A stretch of DNA of 64,000 nt from Rubripirellula tenax (GCF_007860125.1 NZ_SJPW01000002.1:1217768-1281767); one strand, 5' to 3'. Numbered from the stretch's first letter, positions 41,865-50,744 are shown. Notes: generated by a model from the sequence alone, not told the origin. A program made the numbers and translations.

Positions 41865-43865
41865 ATGTTCACCCTGATTGGTTCGTCACCTCGCCAACTT
41901 TGTCGCTCGGCGAGTTCTCTCTTGATTTGCATGGTTGTCGTCCTGGCAATCGGCGTTTTGTCGCCGCTGTGCGGCATGGCACAAGAAGCCGCTGCGGGCG
42001 CCGAAGCCGGCGTCGCCTACGAACCGGCGATCAAGTTGCTACCCGAGTCGGTCGCCGGCTTGGTGCGTGTCCCCGACCTGCCCAAGTTCTGCACTGCCTG
42101 GAAAGCCACCAACGCCGGTCAACTGCTCGAACACCCCGCGATGCAGCCGTTCATCGATTCCCAGCGAGACCGAGCCAAGCAGTATTTGCAATCGCTCGAC
42201 AACAAAGTGGGTTTGAAGCTAGAAGATCTGTACGAAATCGGTTCGGGCGAGGCTGTCTTTGCTTGGTTGCCGTTTGAAAACGACAAGCGACGTCCCTATG
42301 CGCTGTGCGTACTTACGGACATTCGCGGTCGCAAAGCCAAAGCCGAAACAGTAATGGCGACTCTGGATGCCGACTTGAAGGCCGGCGGGTGGATTCGGAC
42401 CGACGCGAAGCATCGTGGCGAAGTTGTCCGGGTTTACAACACCAAGCCCAAACCGGGCCAATTGAAGGTCGAACAAATCGCGATCACCATCGGCGACTCG
42501 CGAGTCATCGCGGCCGATCGTGATTCGGTGGTCACCGACTTGCTTGACGCGATCGCTGGCGAGCCCAAAGGCAAATCGATTTCGGAATCGGAAGATTTCC
42601 GCACAGTTCTAACTCGCTCGGCTCGAGCGATCCGCGAACCTGCGCAGAAGAGTGGCGGCACGGTCGCACTGGAATGGTTCGCTCGTCCGTTTCAAATGGG
42701 ACGGATCGTCCGTGAATCGCTGGACATTGATCGCGGCAATCAAGTTGACATGCTGAAACTGTTGCAAAACCAAGGCTTCGATGCGATCAAAGCAGCCGGC
42801 GGCATCGCGATCATGGCTGGCGATCCCTTCGACATCTTGCACAAGGGCTTCATCTACGCTCCGCCCGTCGAAGGCGCCAAAGACAAGTACACGATGGCGG
42901 CTCGAATGCTGCAGTTCCCAAACGAACCCGTTCAACCGTTGCCGACTTGGATCCATGACGATGTCGCCGCGGTGAATCGATTGAACGTCAAGATCGAAGA
43001 AGCCTTCTGGGCAGCCGAGTCGCTTGTCAACGAAGCGTTCGGCGACGAAATTTTCCGTGACATCATCGACGGCATTCGCGAAGACGAAGATGGTCCGCAA
43101 ATCGATCTCGAAAAGAACGTGTTGCCGAATCTCGATGACCACGTGCTGTTGATGACCGACAACACGTTGCCGGCCGAAGTCAATTCGGATCGGATGCTGG
43201 TTGCGATTCGAGTTTCCGATGCGGCGGCAATCAAGTTGGCGATTCGCAAAGCGATGGAAGTCGAACCCGACGCCAGCAAGATGGACGTGTTGCCGGGTGT
43301 CGAAATCTGGCGTGTCCAACGAGGCGAAGGAACCGACGATTTTGATACCGAACTGTTCGGTGACCTGGCGATCGAAGAGGAAGAAACCGACGAGCCGCCG
43401 CCGTTGTTGGATCACTGGGCGATCGCACTGGTCGAAAAGGGTGCCGGTTCCGACGCGCCGTATTTGATGTTTTCAAGTCATCCGGATTTCTTGGTCCAGA
43501 CGGCCAAACGAATCCAGGAGGGGACCCCGGGCGGATTCGGTGCCAAACCGCGAGTCATCGCGATCACCGAAGCCATGAAGTCGTTAGGCGCCGAAAGTGT
43601 CGCGTTCGATCGCTATGCCCGAACGAAGCTGTCATTGCGTGTGAAGTATCAATTGCTGCGTCAAAACCGATTGAAGGACAGCGACACGTTGATCGCGTCG
43701 CTGATCCGACGCGCCGTAGAGGAAGCGGAGGGCGACGAGCCCGACTTGATGGACGCCAGCAAGCTGCCGCCACTAAGCGAGATCGAACACTTGCTACCCG
43801 AAGCCGGCAGCTACCTGAACACCACCGCGGACGGCTGGGAAATGACCAGCTTCTTCCTGAAATAG
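41865..43865 (+). CDS. large exported protein of unknown function
   Basis: This 666-residue protein has an N-terminal hydrophobic segment (about 15-39, ending in Ala-rich GMAQEAAAG) as signal peptide. The mature part is alpha/beta, with no cysteine pairs and no catalytic motif that could be named. Recurrent features are LLPESVAGLVRVPDLPKF at the start of the mature protein, an acidic insertion (LAIEEEETDEPPPLLDH) near residue 510, and a conserved-looking C-terminal YLNTTADGWEMTSFFLK. It resembles the widespread planctomycete exported proteins with no assigned role. It is monocistronic, followed by a palindromic element. Confidence 0.75.
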   Translation: MFTLIGSSPRQLCRSASSLLICMVVVLAIGVLSPLCGMAQEAAAGAEAGVAYEPAIKLLPESVAGLVRVPDLPKFCTAWKATNAGQLLEHPAMQPFIDSQRDRAKQYLQSLDNKVGLKLEDLYEIGSGEAVFAWLPFENDKRRPYALCVLTDIRGRKAKAETVMATLDADLKAGGWIRTDAKHRGEVVRVYNTKPKPGQLKVEQIAITIGDSRVIAADRDSVVTDLLDAIAGEPKGKSISESEDFRTVLTRSARAIREPAQKSGGTVALEWFARPFQMGRIVRESLDIDRGNQVDMLKLLQNQGFDAIKAAGGIAIMAGDPFDILHKGFIYAPPVEGAKDKYTMAARMLQFPNEPVQPLPTWIHDDVAAVNRLNVKIEEAFWAAESLVNEAFGDEIFRDIIDGIREDEDGPQIDLEKNVLPNLDDHVLLMTDNTLPAEVNSDRMLVAIRVSDAAAIKLAIRKAMEVEPDASKMDVLPGVEIWRVQRGEGTDDFDTELFGDLAIEEEETDEPPPLLDHWAIALVEKGAGSDAPYLMFSSHPDFLVQTAKRIQEGTPGGFGAKPRVIAITEAMKSLGAESVAFDRYARTKLSLRVKYQLLRQNRLKDSDTLIASLIRRAVEEAEGDEPDLMDASKLPPLSEIEHLLPEAGSYLNTTADGWEMTSFFLK

Positions 43866-43869
43866 GGGA

Positions 43870-43942
43870 TAGGTTTTGGGTTTTGGGTTTTAGCGAAAAG
43901 AGACCAAAAACCTAGTACCTAATCGCTAAAACCGAATACCTA
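43870..43942 (+). repeat. imperfect palindrome with GGGTTTT heptamers
   Basis: TAGG at 43870 begins an arm with tandem GGGTTTT-type units ending TTTTAGCGA. The right arm TCGCTAAAACC (43923-43933) pairs perfectly over 11 bases with GGTTTTAGCGA (43886-43896), then continues to CCTA at 43942. If one heptamer loops out, about 18 of 20 positions pair. It resembles the element at 46868-46910. Confidence 0.55.
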
Positions 43943-44099
43943 CTTCTCAGCCTTCGATGAAGGTACCAGACCAGCGATAAATTTTGACGCGTTTTTGTTG
44001 GTCGGGCTTGACGAACCATGGGGCGATAGCGATCGTAGTAGTAGCAATCGTCTTTGGTCGGACCACTTTGCCTTCACCTACGAAAATGTTCTGCGATCC

Positions 44100-44570
44100 A
44101 TGTCCTTGTTGACATCGCACGTCCGACCCCTTCTTGCCGCGTTGCTTTGCAGCATCTCGCTGATCGGGCACGCCCCAGCATGGTGGCATGTTTCAAGCTG
44201 TGACGGCACGAGCTGTGTTCACGCTGAAGGTGAAACCGACCAAGCAGCCCTAGCGAGACGTTCACATACGACTTGCTCGCATGGCCACCACGAACATGGC
44301 CACACGGAACCAGGCGACTTAAATCCGAACCGATCGTCGGATTCACAGTCCCAGTCGGTGCCTCATTCCGATCACGACAATCAACATCACGACAGTCAAC
44401 GCTGCGTGGTGTGTCAATCGCTTGCCAGTCCTAGTGGTGTGACTTGGCAATGGATCATTGTGTTATCGGCCGAGCTTGTCGCCGAACCTTTGGCCATTTC
44501 GACTGATGCTGTCTTTGCGTCGGTATCTCGTTCGATCGCGTGCCCGCGCGGTCCACCGGCCGCGGTCTAA
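44100..44570 (+). CDS. small exported histidine-rich protein, probable metal binding
   Basis: This 156-residue protein starts at ATG 44100 with a signal peptide (SLLTSHVRPLLAALLCSISL and beyond). The mature part is rich in His and Cys: HTTCSHGHHEHGHTEPGD near residue 60-75, then HSDHDNQHHDSQRCVVC near 90-105, giving an HxH/HHxH cluster and a CxxC. A hydrophobic segment (WQWIIVLSAELVAEPLAIS) follows. It resembles the DUF2946 type of copper-associated proteins only loosely. It precedes a DUF1559 gene and a choice-of-anchor-M-like gene with more His motifs. Confidence 0.65.
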   Translation: MSLLTSHVRPLLAALLCSISLIGHAPAWWHVSSCDGTSCVHAEGETDQAALARRSHTTCSHGHHEHGHTEPGDLNPNRSSDSQSQSVPHSDHDNQHHDSQRCVVCQSLASPSGVTWQWIIVLSAELVAEPLAISTDAVFASVSRSIACPRGPPAAV

Positions 44571-44865
44571 CCGCAGTTGAAGCTCCCGCTTCGACTCTCT
44601 GCTTTGTGCTGGTCCTGTCACGTCGCTCCTTTTTCGCGGCCTTGCGTTTTTTGGCAAGGAAGCGATTGCTCGATGTTGTTTGGACTGACGCTCCGACTTT
44701 GCTCCGCCTGAGCCTTGCTATTGCACGGCCTGCGCTGTGCTTTGCTCCGTCGTGCGCGATGCAACCGGTAACGGTCCGACCAAACCTGATCGGCTGTGTC
44801 CGCGCGGCGGGGTGTTCCATCGTCTTTGACGTTTTCGTTCACTGCCTGATTTGAAGGAGTCGTAC

Positions 44866-46023
44866 ATGACTATTCCCCGACGAATGTCGCATACTCGTTG
44901 CAAATACACGGCGCACGCGAAGCCACCTCGAGCGTTCACGTTGATTGAATTGCTCGTTGTCATTGCGGTCATCGGCATTTTGGTCGGGCTGTTGTTGCCC
45001 GCGGTTCAGGCGGCGCGAGAGGCGGCCCGCCGGATGCAGTGCAGCAACAACGTCAAACAAATTGCGTTGGCGCTTCACACGTACCACGACACACACCAGA
45101 GCATGCCGACCAGCATGACCGGATCGGACCAGCACGCCGGTGGAGCCGGCAGCGGGTTCCACAGTTGGCTGGCCAGAATCCTGCCAAACATCGAACAGGC
45201 GGCTCTTCACGAACAAATTCACTTCGACCAACCGCTCGCCGACCGAACCGACTATGCGGCCGACGGCGACTACATCGACTACACACTCTCACCCGGACAC
45301 CCGGACGAAAAAGCCGCCGGTTCGATGGTCCCCACCTACCTTTGTCCCAGCGATCCGGGCAGCATCGTGCAGTTTTCACTCGGCATCCCAACCGCGCCGG
45401 GAAGCTACGCCGGCAACATCGGTTGGCCACGATTATCAACCGGCCCCGGCGTGACCACGCCGCTGGCCAAACAGAACGGCGTGATCGGACTCTACAACCC
45501 CGTGTCGGTGGATCAGTGGCAGCAACCACGAATTCGCTTTGCCGACATTCGCGATGGTCTGTCCAACACGATCGCAATTGGCGAACGCGTGATCGCGCAA
45601 GTATTCGAGTCAACCGACATGTTTGGCGGATCCGCGATTTCCCACGCGACTCCGCTGTCGATGCAGTCGTTTTGCGGCGGCGGATCGACCGGGCGTTCGC
45701 TGTCACGCTGGGTCGGTTACTGCGAATCGGTTTCCGTTGCCGACGCCCAATACAGCATCAGCCACGGCCACGCTTGGATCAGTGGTTGGACCTTTATGGC
45801 CAATCACATCATGCCAGTGATCCCGATCAATCGCCGCAGTTGTCACGTCTACGGCGGCGAAGACGACGGGATGAATCTGGTCACACCCAGCAGCCACCAC
45901 ATCGGCGGCTTGAATATCGCGATGGCCGACGGCAGCGTCCAGTTCATCACCGAGTCGATTGACCGCGAACTGTACTGGGCACTCGGAAGCAGCAATGGAA
46001 GCGAAACCGTGGAACTGCCGTAG
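44866..46023 (+). CDS. DUF1559 pseudopilin-like protein
   Basis: This 385-residue protein starts at ATG 44866 with GAAGGAG six bases upstream. The type IV pilin-like N-terminus is RAFTLIELLVVIAVIGILVG, preceded by a short basic leader and cut before the Phe by a prepilin peptidase. The planctomycete extension follows with LLLPAVQAAREAARRMQC and NNVKQIALALHTYHD. The C-terminal DUF1559 part has GLSNTIAIGE, SSHHIGGLNIAMADGSVQFI and a terminal Trp. These proteins are thought to build surface filaments or appendages; direct evidence is scarce. Here it lies between a His-rich exported protein and a PEP-CTERM protein. Confidence 0.93.
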   Translation: MTIPRRMSHTRCKYTAHAKPPRAFTLIELLVVIAVIGILVGLLLPAVQAAREAARRMQCSNNVKQIALALHTYHDTHQSMPTSMTGSDQHAGGAGSGFHSWLARILPNIEQAALHEQIHFDQPLADRTDYAADGDYIDYTLSPGHPDEKAAGSMVPTYLCPSDPGSIVQFSLGIPTAPGSYAGNIGWPRLSTGPGVTTPLAKQNGVIGLYNPVSVDQWQQPRIRFADIRDGLSNTIAIGERVIAQVFESTDMFGGSAISHATPLSMQSFCGGGSTGRSLSRWVGYCESVSVADAQYSISHGHAWISGWTFMANHIMPVIPINRRSCHVYGGEDDGMNLVTPSSHHIGGLNIAMADGSVQFITESIDRELYWALGSSNGSETVELP

Positions 46024-46120
46024 TGCAAATCAACCGACGTTTGGACGTCAAGCGTCGGAAGTCTTCCCCAACCGTTCACTTAGTTTGTCAACATCTCTAT
46101 CCCTCCAAGGAACCTCAACA

Positions 46121-46858
46121 ATGAAAATCTCCACCCTGTTTTCCACCCTGCTCATGATCGCTTTTCTTTCAACGCATGCGTCCGCAGCCCTCGTTGAATA
46201 CTCGTCGGGCCATGGCGATATCGGCTTGGCCTTTGAAGACGGAGAATTAGAACTGCACTATCACTTTGGCGACGGTGCGGTCCTTGACGGCGCGCCGTTG
46301 GCTGGTGAAATCGAATTCGCGCCCGATGAAGCCTACGTTCGCGTCGGCGACAATGCACAAACCAACGTTACCGGCAACGTCCCCTTTCTTGGCCTAACCT
46401 CGGGCGATCCAGTTTGGACATTGCCATCAACCAGCATCTCTGGCCGACCGTTTCTAGGGATCGCATCGGAGGAACTCAGTGCGGCCGATTTCAGCAGCGC
46501 CACCCTCAGCCTGACTGCCTTTAGTGGCCCCGGCCAATTCGCGCTATGGCAGGCCGGCAGTTTTGGTGGGGCCAATGTATTCTGGCAAACCCTCGGCGGA
46601 CTCGACAGCACCGACTTGCTGAACATGGCCATCGGCGGCCACGACCACTTTAACTATGGCTTCACCACGGAAGGCATCTATGACCTGGAACTGACTGCGG
46701 TCGCCAACCTCGTCGGCGGCGGCTCGGTCACCGACGTCGGCACGTTCCGTTTCCTCGTCGGATCAGCCACCGCCGTCCCCGAACCAAGCAGCTTCGCCAT
46801 GCTGGCGACGGCAATGGTAGTCGGCGGAGCAATCTACCGCCGACGAAAGCGTCGCTAA
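46121..46858 (+). CDS. PEP-CTERM protein with choice-of-anchor-M-like domain
   Basis: This 245-residue protein starts at ATG 46121, with AAGGA nine bases upstream. The signal peptide is MKISTLFSTLLMIAFLSTHA. The mature part begins YSSGHGDIGLAFEDGELELH and continues HYHFGDG, then FAPDEAYVRVGD, a pattern of the choice-of-anchor M domain (TIGR03769). A further GGHDHFNYGFTTEGIYDLEL gives a second His cluster. The end, TAVPEPSSFAMLATAMVVGG then YRRRKRR, is a PEP-CTERM sorting tail processed by exosortase. In Actinobacteria this domain is linked to metal ABC transporters, which, with the His clusters, suggests metal-linked surface function. Confidence 0.8.
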   Translation: MKISTLFSTLLMIAFLSTHASAALVEYSSGHGDIGLAFEDGELELHYHFGDGAVLDGAPLAGEIEFAPDEAYVRVGDNAQTNVTGNVPFLGLTSGDPVWTLPSTSISGRPFLGIASEELSAADFSSATLSLTAFSGPGQFALWQAGSFGGANVFWQTLGGLDSTDLLNMAIGGHDHFNYGFTTEGIYDLELTAVANLVGGGSVTDVGTFRFLVGSATAVPEPSSFAMLATAMVVGGAIYRRRKRR

Positions 46859-46867
46859 ACCGCGAGA

Positions 46868-46910
46868 TAGGAAATAGGTGACAGGAAAACAACCTGTTAC
46901 CTGTTACCTA
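46868..46910. terminator. 18-bp imperfect palindrome between convergent genes, likely bidirectional terminator
   Basis: The left arm 46868-46885 and right arm 46893-46910 pair at 15 of 18 positions around the loop AAAACAA. The right arm includes the stop codon of the minus-strand nrnA-like gene. TAGG/CCTA ends and repeated ACC/GGT words resemble the element at 43870-43942. Both flanking genes end here. Confidence 0.6.
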
Positions 46911-47897
46911 CTCCTCCCCTTGGACAGCTTTTCGGACTTCCGGCAGGACGCGGTTTTGGACTTCGTCGAGTGTGCCTTCGACGAAGGCACCGGAGGCGGC
47001 TTTGTGACCGCCGCCGCCGAACATTTGGGCGACTTTGTTGCTGTCCATCGCGCACCGACTGCGGAAGCTCAACTTGAAGCCTCCCTTGAGCTGTTCGACG
47101 AAGATCACCGCCGCTTGCGCTCCTTCGACGGCCAACGTCAAGTTGATCGCGTCTTCGGTATCGCTGGGCAAAGCACCACATGCCGCGAAGTCTTCTTTCT
47201 TGACATAGGTGTGCATCAATCGACCGTCCAGCTCGACTTGCGTCCGCGATAGGATCGTCCCTCGAAGCCTCAATCGACCGATCGTGTCGCGTTCGTACAG
47301 GTCGCCATAGACTTCGCTCGGCACAACTCCCGCATCGATCAACCGACCGATCACTCGATACGTTTCGGCCGTAACCGATGGAAACCGAAACCAACCCGTG
47401 TCCGTCGCGATGGCGGCGAACAAAGGCATTCCCATCGAACGTGTGATCGGAACACCCAAGGCATCCGCCGCTTGAACAACCAAGTGCCCCGTCGCTTCGG
47501 ATTGGTAATCTTTGTACATCGTCGCCCCCAATTCGTCTTCGCCGACGTGGTGGTCGACCACAATCTTGTCACACTTCGCGGCGCGAATGAAGTCACCCAT
47601 GTCGCCCAGCTGCGCCCAAGCGCTGGTATCCAAAATCATGATGCAGTCGCACGTGATGTCCTCGGCTTCGACATGGTCGCCAAGGACTTCGATCCCTTCG
47701 GCAGGATCCAAGAACTGCAGCGCCGGCGGTGTTCGGTGTGCGTTGATGATTCGGACCGTCTTGCCGATCGTTCGCAACACCTCCGCCATCCCAAGCTCGC
47801 TACCCAGGGCGTCACAATCGGGGCGAATGTGACTGACCAAGACGAACGATTGGTAGTGGCTGATTTGTTGTGTGAACGCTTTCCAATTGACGCTCAT
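46908..47897 (-). CDS. nrnA: DHH/DHHA1 phosphoesterase, NrnA-type oligoribonuclease/PAP phosphatase
   Basis: This protein has 329 residues. The DHH domain has VSHIRPDCDALGSELG, the metal-binding ILDTSAW and the family name motif in IVVDHHVGEDELG; a further Asp lies in AIATDTGWFRF. The DHHA1 part ends in MFGGGGHKAASGAFVEGTL, the substrate-binding Gly-rich loop. NrnA degrades very short RNAs and dephosphorylates pAp; in a sulfotransferase-carrying genome pAp removal is relevant. It is the last gene of the minus-strand series ribF-nrnA. Confidence 0.9.
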   Translation of the reverse strand: MSVNWKAFTQQISHYQSFVLVSHIRPDCDALGSELGMAEVLRTIGKTVRIINAHRTPPALQFLDPAEGIEVLGDHVEAEDITCDCIMILDTSAWAQLGDMGDFIRAAKCDKIVVDHHVGEDELGATMYKDYQSEATGHLVVQAADALGVPITRSMGMPLFAAIATDTGWFRFPSVTAETYRVIGRLIDAGVVPSEVYGDLYERDTIGRLRLRGTILSRTQVELDGRLMHTYVKKEDFAACGALPSDTEDAINLTLAVEGAQAAVIFVEQLKGGFKLSFRSRCAMDSNKVAQMFGGGGHKAASGAFVEGTLDEVQNRVLPEVRKAVQGEE

Positions 47898-47957
47898 GAA
47901 GTCAGATCCTGGTGATGTTGGCGAAACAAGCTGATCGGTTCGTGGTTCGATCTGGGC

Positions 47958-48905
47958 TCAAGCCAACTGGTTGCGAATGGTTCGGATATCGGATTCGAGT
48001 TGTTCGACAAGCTCAGTAGCTGAATCAAACTTAATGACGTCGCGAACGCGGAGTGCGAAATCGACATTCAAACTTTGATCGTAAAGGTCGCCATCGTAGT
48101 CGATTATGTGGACTTCGACCTTCATCGACGTGTCTTGATCGAACGTCGGATTGGGACCGATGTGAATTGCCGCCAACTGACGCCGTTTATTCACTTCGAC
48201 GCGACCACCGTAAACACCAGCGGCCGGGACAACGGTGTCGATCGATTGCAGGTTGGCGGTCGGAAAACCGATCGTTCTTCCCCGACCCGCACCTTGGACG
48301 ACGTCGCCCCGCATGCGATAGAAAGTGCCCAGCATCGCCGTCGCACCGTCCAAATCGCCCGACGTCAAGCAACGGCGAATCCGCGTGCTGCTGATCATTT
48401 CGCCGCGCAAGTTCGATGGTAACGCGATCTGCAGCTCGATCGAGTCCGCCACACACAATCGGCCCAGCGTCGCGATGTCACCTTCGCGGCCTTTGCCGAA
48501 AAAGAAGTTCGGGCCTTCCACGATCGCTCGTGCGTCCAATTGTTGACGGATCAGAGCCTCGAAAAACTCGTTCGCTGTCAATCCCAGCAGTCCGCCGCGA
48601 GTCTCGCAGACGACCAAAGCATCGATGCCGTGCGGTTGCATCAATTCGGCCCGACGCTCGATCCACGTCAATCGAGTCGGCGCTTGCTCGGGTCGCAGAA
48701 TCACGGCCGGATGGGGATCCAGTGCCACAACGACCGCGGGGCCGCCCACCGAATCGGCAACCTGACGCAGTTGTTTTAGCAGTGCGGCATGGCCGAGATG
48801 AACACCGTCGAAGTTGCCGATCGAAATCGCTCCACCACGAAGTCCTGCCAACCGAACCAAATCGGGGCAGTCGGTGACATTGGCAAGCGGAACGATTTTG
48901 GTCAC
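47958..48905 (-). CDS. ribF: bifunctional riboflavin kinase / FAD synthetase
   Basis: This 315-residue enzyme starts at GTG 48905 (TKIVPLANVTDCPDL); no Met is available in the conserved region and an upstream in-frame extension to 48971 is not protein-like. The N-terminal adenylyltransferase part has AISIGNFDGVHLGHAALL and EGPNFFFGKGREGD, then the ISSTRIR motif. The kinase part has GRTIGFPTANL and YGGRVEV, then VEVHIIDYDGDLYDQ. It makes FMN and FAD from riboflavin and ATP, and lies 60 bases before nrnA. Confidence 0.95.
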   Translation of the reverse strand: MTKIVPLANVTDCPDLVRLAGLRGGAISIGNFDGVHLGHAALLKQLRQVADSVGGPAVVVALDPHPAVILRPEQAPTRLTWIERRAELMQPHGIDALVVCETRGGLLGLTANEFFEALIRQQLDARAIVEGPNFFFGKGREGDIATLGRLCVADSIELQIALPSNLRGEMISSTRIRRCLTSGDLDGATAMLGTFYRMRGDVVQGAGRGRTIGFPTANLQSIDTVVPAAGVYGGRVEVNKRRQLAAIHIGPNPTFDQDTSMKVEVHIIDYDGDLYDQSLNVDFALRVRDVIKFDSATELVEQLESDIRTIRNQLA

Positions 48906-49062
48906 AAGTAGGCGGTGGCAAGCAAAAGGGCAGGGCAGGGGCGAATGTCGCCACCCGCCCAAATTATGCACCGCTATCGCAATCTCATCTAGCGTGGGGA
49001 TTCATCACCGCAAAAGCGAAGAAACTCGCGAACCGGGGGAACCCTCAACACCGAATCGTAGG

Positions 49063-49500
49063 CTAAGCCGTCGCCGATGGTCCGTCGAACACAGCCTTGT
49101 ACAGAACAAAGATGTTTTGCACGTAAATTTTGCCGGGACCGCCGACGGTACCTTCGGCAGGAATTCGAATCGTGTTCTTTTCCGAAGCCTCTTTGGCGTT
49201 CGGGTTCATCGAACCTTCGCTGGCCGAAAAGTGCAGCGTTTGCGTGAACCAAGAATCCGCGTCCGCATTTTGGTTGGTCATCAAGCGACCAATCGACTTG
49301 CCGTTGATCGCTACTTCGACGGGCTTTGCGTCTTTTCCAACCAGCCCACGAACGCAAACGAAAAACATGGCGCTCGCACCCGAGTCTTTCCCGTCGATCG
49401 TGAATTCTTGTTCGTACGCGGCGATTTCCTTTCCGTCGGCACCGAATTCAATCTTGCGAGGCTGGTCACCCAAAATGACGGCATGGTTGCTGGTGATCAT
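49063..49500 (-). CDS. 145-residue protein of unknown function
   Basis: This small protein starts with MITSNHAVILGDQPRKIEF and has no signal peptide or membrane helix. The composition is beta-rich, with alternating charged and hydrophobic stretches, for example EVAINGKSIGRLMTNQ and WFTQTLHFSASEG, suggesting a beta sandwich such as a carbohydrate- or ligand-binding module. IYVQNIFVLYKAVFDG closes the fold. No family is recognised. It lies 157 bases before ribF on the same strand and may be separately transcribed. Confidence 0.65.
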   Translation of the reverse strand: MITSNHAVILGDQPRKIEFGADGKEIAAYEQEFTIDGKDSGASAMFFVCVRGLVGKDAKPVEVAINGKSIGRLMTNQNADADSWFTQTLHFSASEGSMNPNAKEASEKNTIRIPAEGTVGGPGKIYVQNIFVLYKAVFDGPSATA

Positions 49501-49553
49501 CTAGTCGTATTCCTTACATCCGAAGTTCAAAGCTACCGGCGATCGATCGCAAC

Positions 49554-49575
49554 CACGGTGCTGCGGATCACCGTG
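49554..49575 (+). other. hairpin in the 49501-49751 gap
   Basis: CACGGTG (49554-49560) and CACCGTG (49569-49575) form a perfect seven-base stem with an eight-base loop, upstream (minus-strand sense) of the 145-residue protein gene. Confidence 0.45.
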
Positions 49576-49694
49576 CCGCATGGTGGTGAATGTCACCCCC
49601 GTAAACAAGTCCGATTCTTGAGAATCGCGAATTGCCCCTTTCTCCTACCACGAATTCATCCCGAACAAGGGAGAAGTAAAGCGGCGCGGCGGCC

Positions 49695-49748
49695 AATGAC
49701 CCTCACAAGGGCTACAAGGATAGTAGCCACGTCAGGGGGCAGGTCATT
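49695..49748. other. nested palindromes downstream of a DUF1559 gene
   Basis: An outer pair AATGACC (49695-49701) and GGTCATT (49742-49748) encloses an inner pair GGCTAC (49710-49715) and GTAGCC (49723-49728) with loop AAGGATA. It lies just past the minus-strand DUF1559 stop at 49752, so it may act as its transcript end, although no T-tract is seen. Confidence 0.5.
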
Positions 49749-49751
49749 GAC

Positions 49752-50744
49752 CTACAGTTCACCGATCGGCACGCGGTCATTCCGTCCGGCCAAGGCGCGG
49801 AAGACCTCGATGTCCACGTTGCTCGAGATTACGCGAACCGATCCGTCCATCAGCTGAAAGTGAGCTCCTGAGGCATGCGGCCCCCAAAATCCGCCGGGGC
49901 TGCCGGTGGGTGCGTTGGGGCCTCCCGAGCGGACGTGAACCGTCACCATGGTGATCGCGGGGCGAACGGTTTGGCCGACGATTTGACCTCGCTGGCCTGC
50001 GATATCCGCCGAGAAAACGGACTGGCCACCGGGAATCACGCCCGCCCATCCGTTCGGCGAAAATATCGACGCGCGCTCGCCGATTCCGATGGTGTTGGAA
50101 GTCCCATCAAGGATGTCAGCGTGACGAATCGCTTTATTGCGATGGAACATCCCGTTGAACGGCTGCTCTTCGTATCGTGCCAAGTAATTGCCGGTCGGTC
50201 CCATGCCCGATGGATCGGCGCCGCCGAGACAGCCGACGTAGCTGTTCGCCGCCACGTCGGTGATCCCGATGGAATGGGGCCAAACGGTTATCGGCCCGCT
50301 CCACGTGTCGCTGGGACACCTATAGCCCGGGACGTCCGTGCTGCGTGCGCCAGCGTTCGCAGGATCCGTGATCGGCAAACTGAAATTGATCTGCTCGAGA
50401 AGCGGCGCCTGTTCCATTTGCGCCAACATCATGGCGAAAACGTTCCAACCGGGTCCGATCTCGGGAACCGGATCGTTTCCGCCCCCAGGCCAGGGCCCCG
50501 TCACTTGAGAAATGAATCCCGCCGGGAACTTGGAATAAGTCGCTTCATAATTGTGAAGCGCCAAGCCGATTTGCTTGAGATTGTTGGCGCATTGAACCCG
50601 CCGTGCCGCCTCCCGCGAAGCCTGAACGGCGGGCAACAATAACCCGAATAACAGGCCGATGATCGCGATGACCACCAACAGTTCAACGAGAGTAAATCCG
50701 GGGCAGTGGCGAAAAAAACGGCTGAGGCACCCTTGATGGGGAAT
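49752..50744 (-). CDS. DUF1559 pseudopilin-like protein with no canonical start codon
   Basis: The frame contains the complete class III signal (CPGFTLVELLVVIAIIGLLF), then LLLPAVQASREAARRVQC and NNLKQIGLALHNYEA, and ends with the DUF1559 C-terminus (HASGAHFQLMDGSVRVISSN). A TAA at about 50747 bounds it upstream, and between that stop and the conserved signal there is no ATG, GTG or TTG. The only rare candidate is ATT at 50744; the first common codon, TTG at 50678, lies inside the pilin helix and would delete the peptidase motif. It could use ATT, be damaged at the 5' end, or reflect a sequencing error. It follows the DUF1080 gene by 22 bases. Confidence 0.75.
   Translation of the reverse strand: MPHQGCLSRFFRHCPGFTLVELLVVIAIIGLLFGLLLPAVQASREAARRVQCANNLKQIGLALHNYEATYSKFPAGFISQVTGPWPGGGNDPVPEIGPGWNVFAMMLAQMEQAPLLEQINFSLPITDPANAGARSTDVPGYRCPSDTWSGPITVWPHSIGITDVAANSYVGCLGGADPSGMGPTGNYLARYEEQPFNGMFHRNKAIRHADILDGTSNTIGIGERASIFSPNGWAGVIPGGQSVFSADIAGQRGQIVGQTVRPAITMVTVHVRSGGPNAPTGSPGGFWGPHASGAHFQLMDGSVRVISSNVDIEVFRALAGRNDRVPIGEL

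Noticed and set aside
43947-44189. 80-residue minus-strand frame ending in KIYRWSGTFIEG, which recalled an iron-sulfur subunit start
   Set aside because: The resemblance is limited to a few residues, there is no cysteine motif, and it overlaps the His-rich gene.
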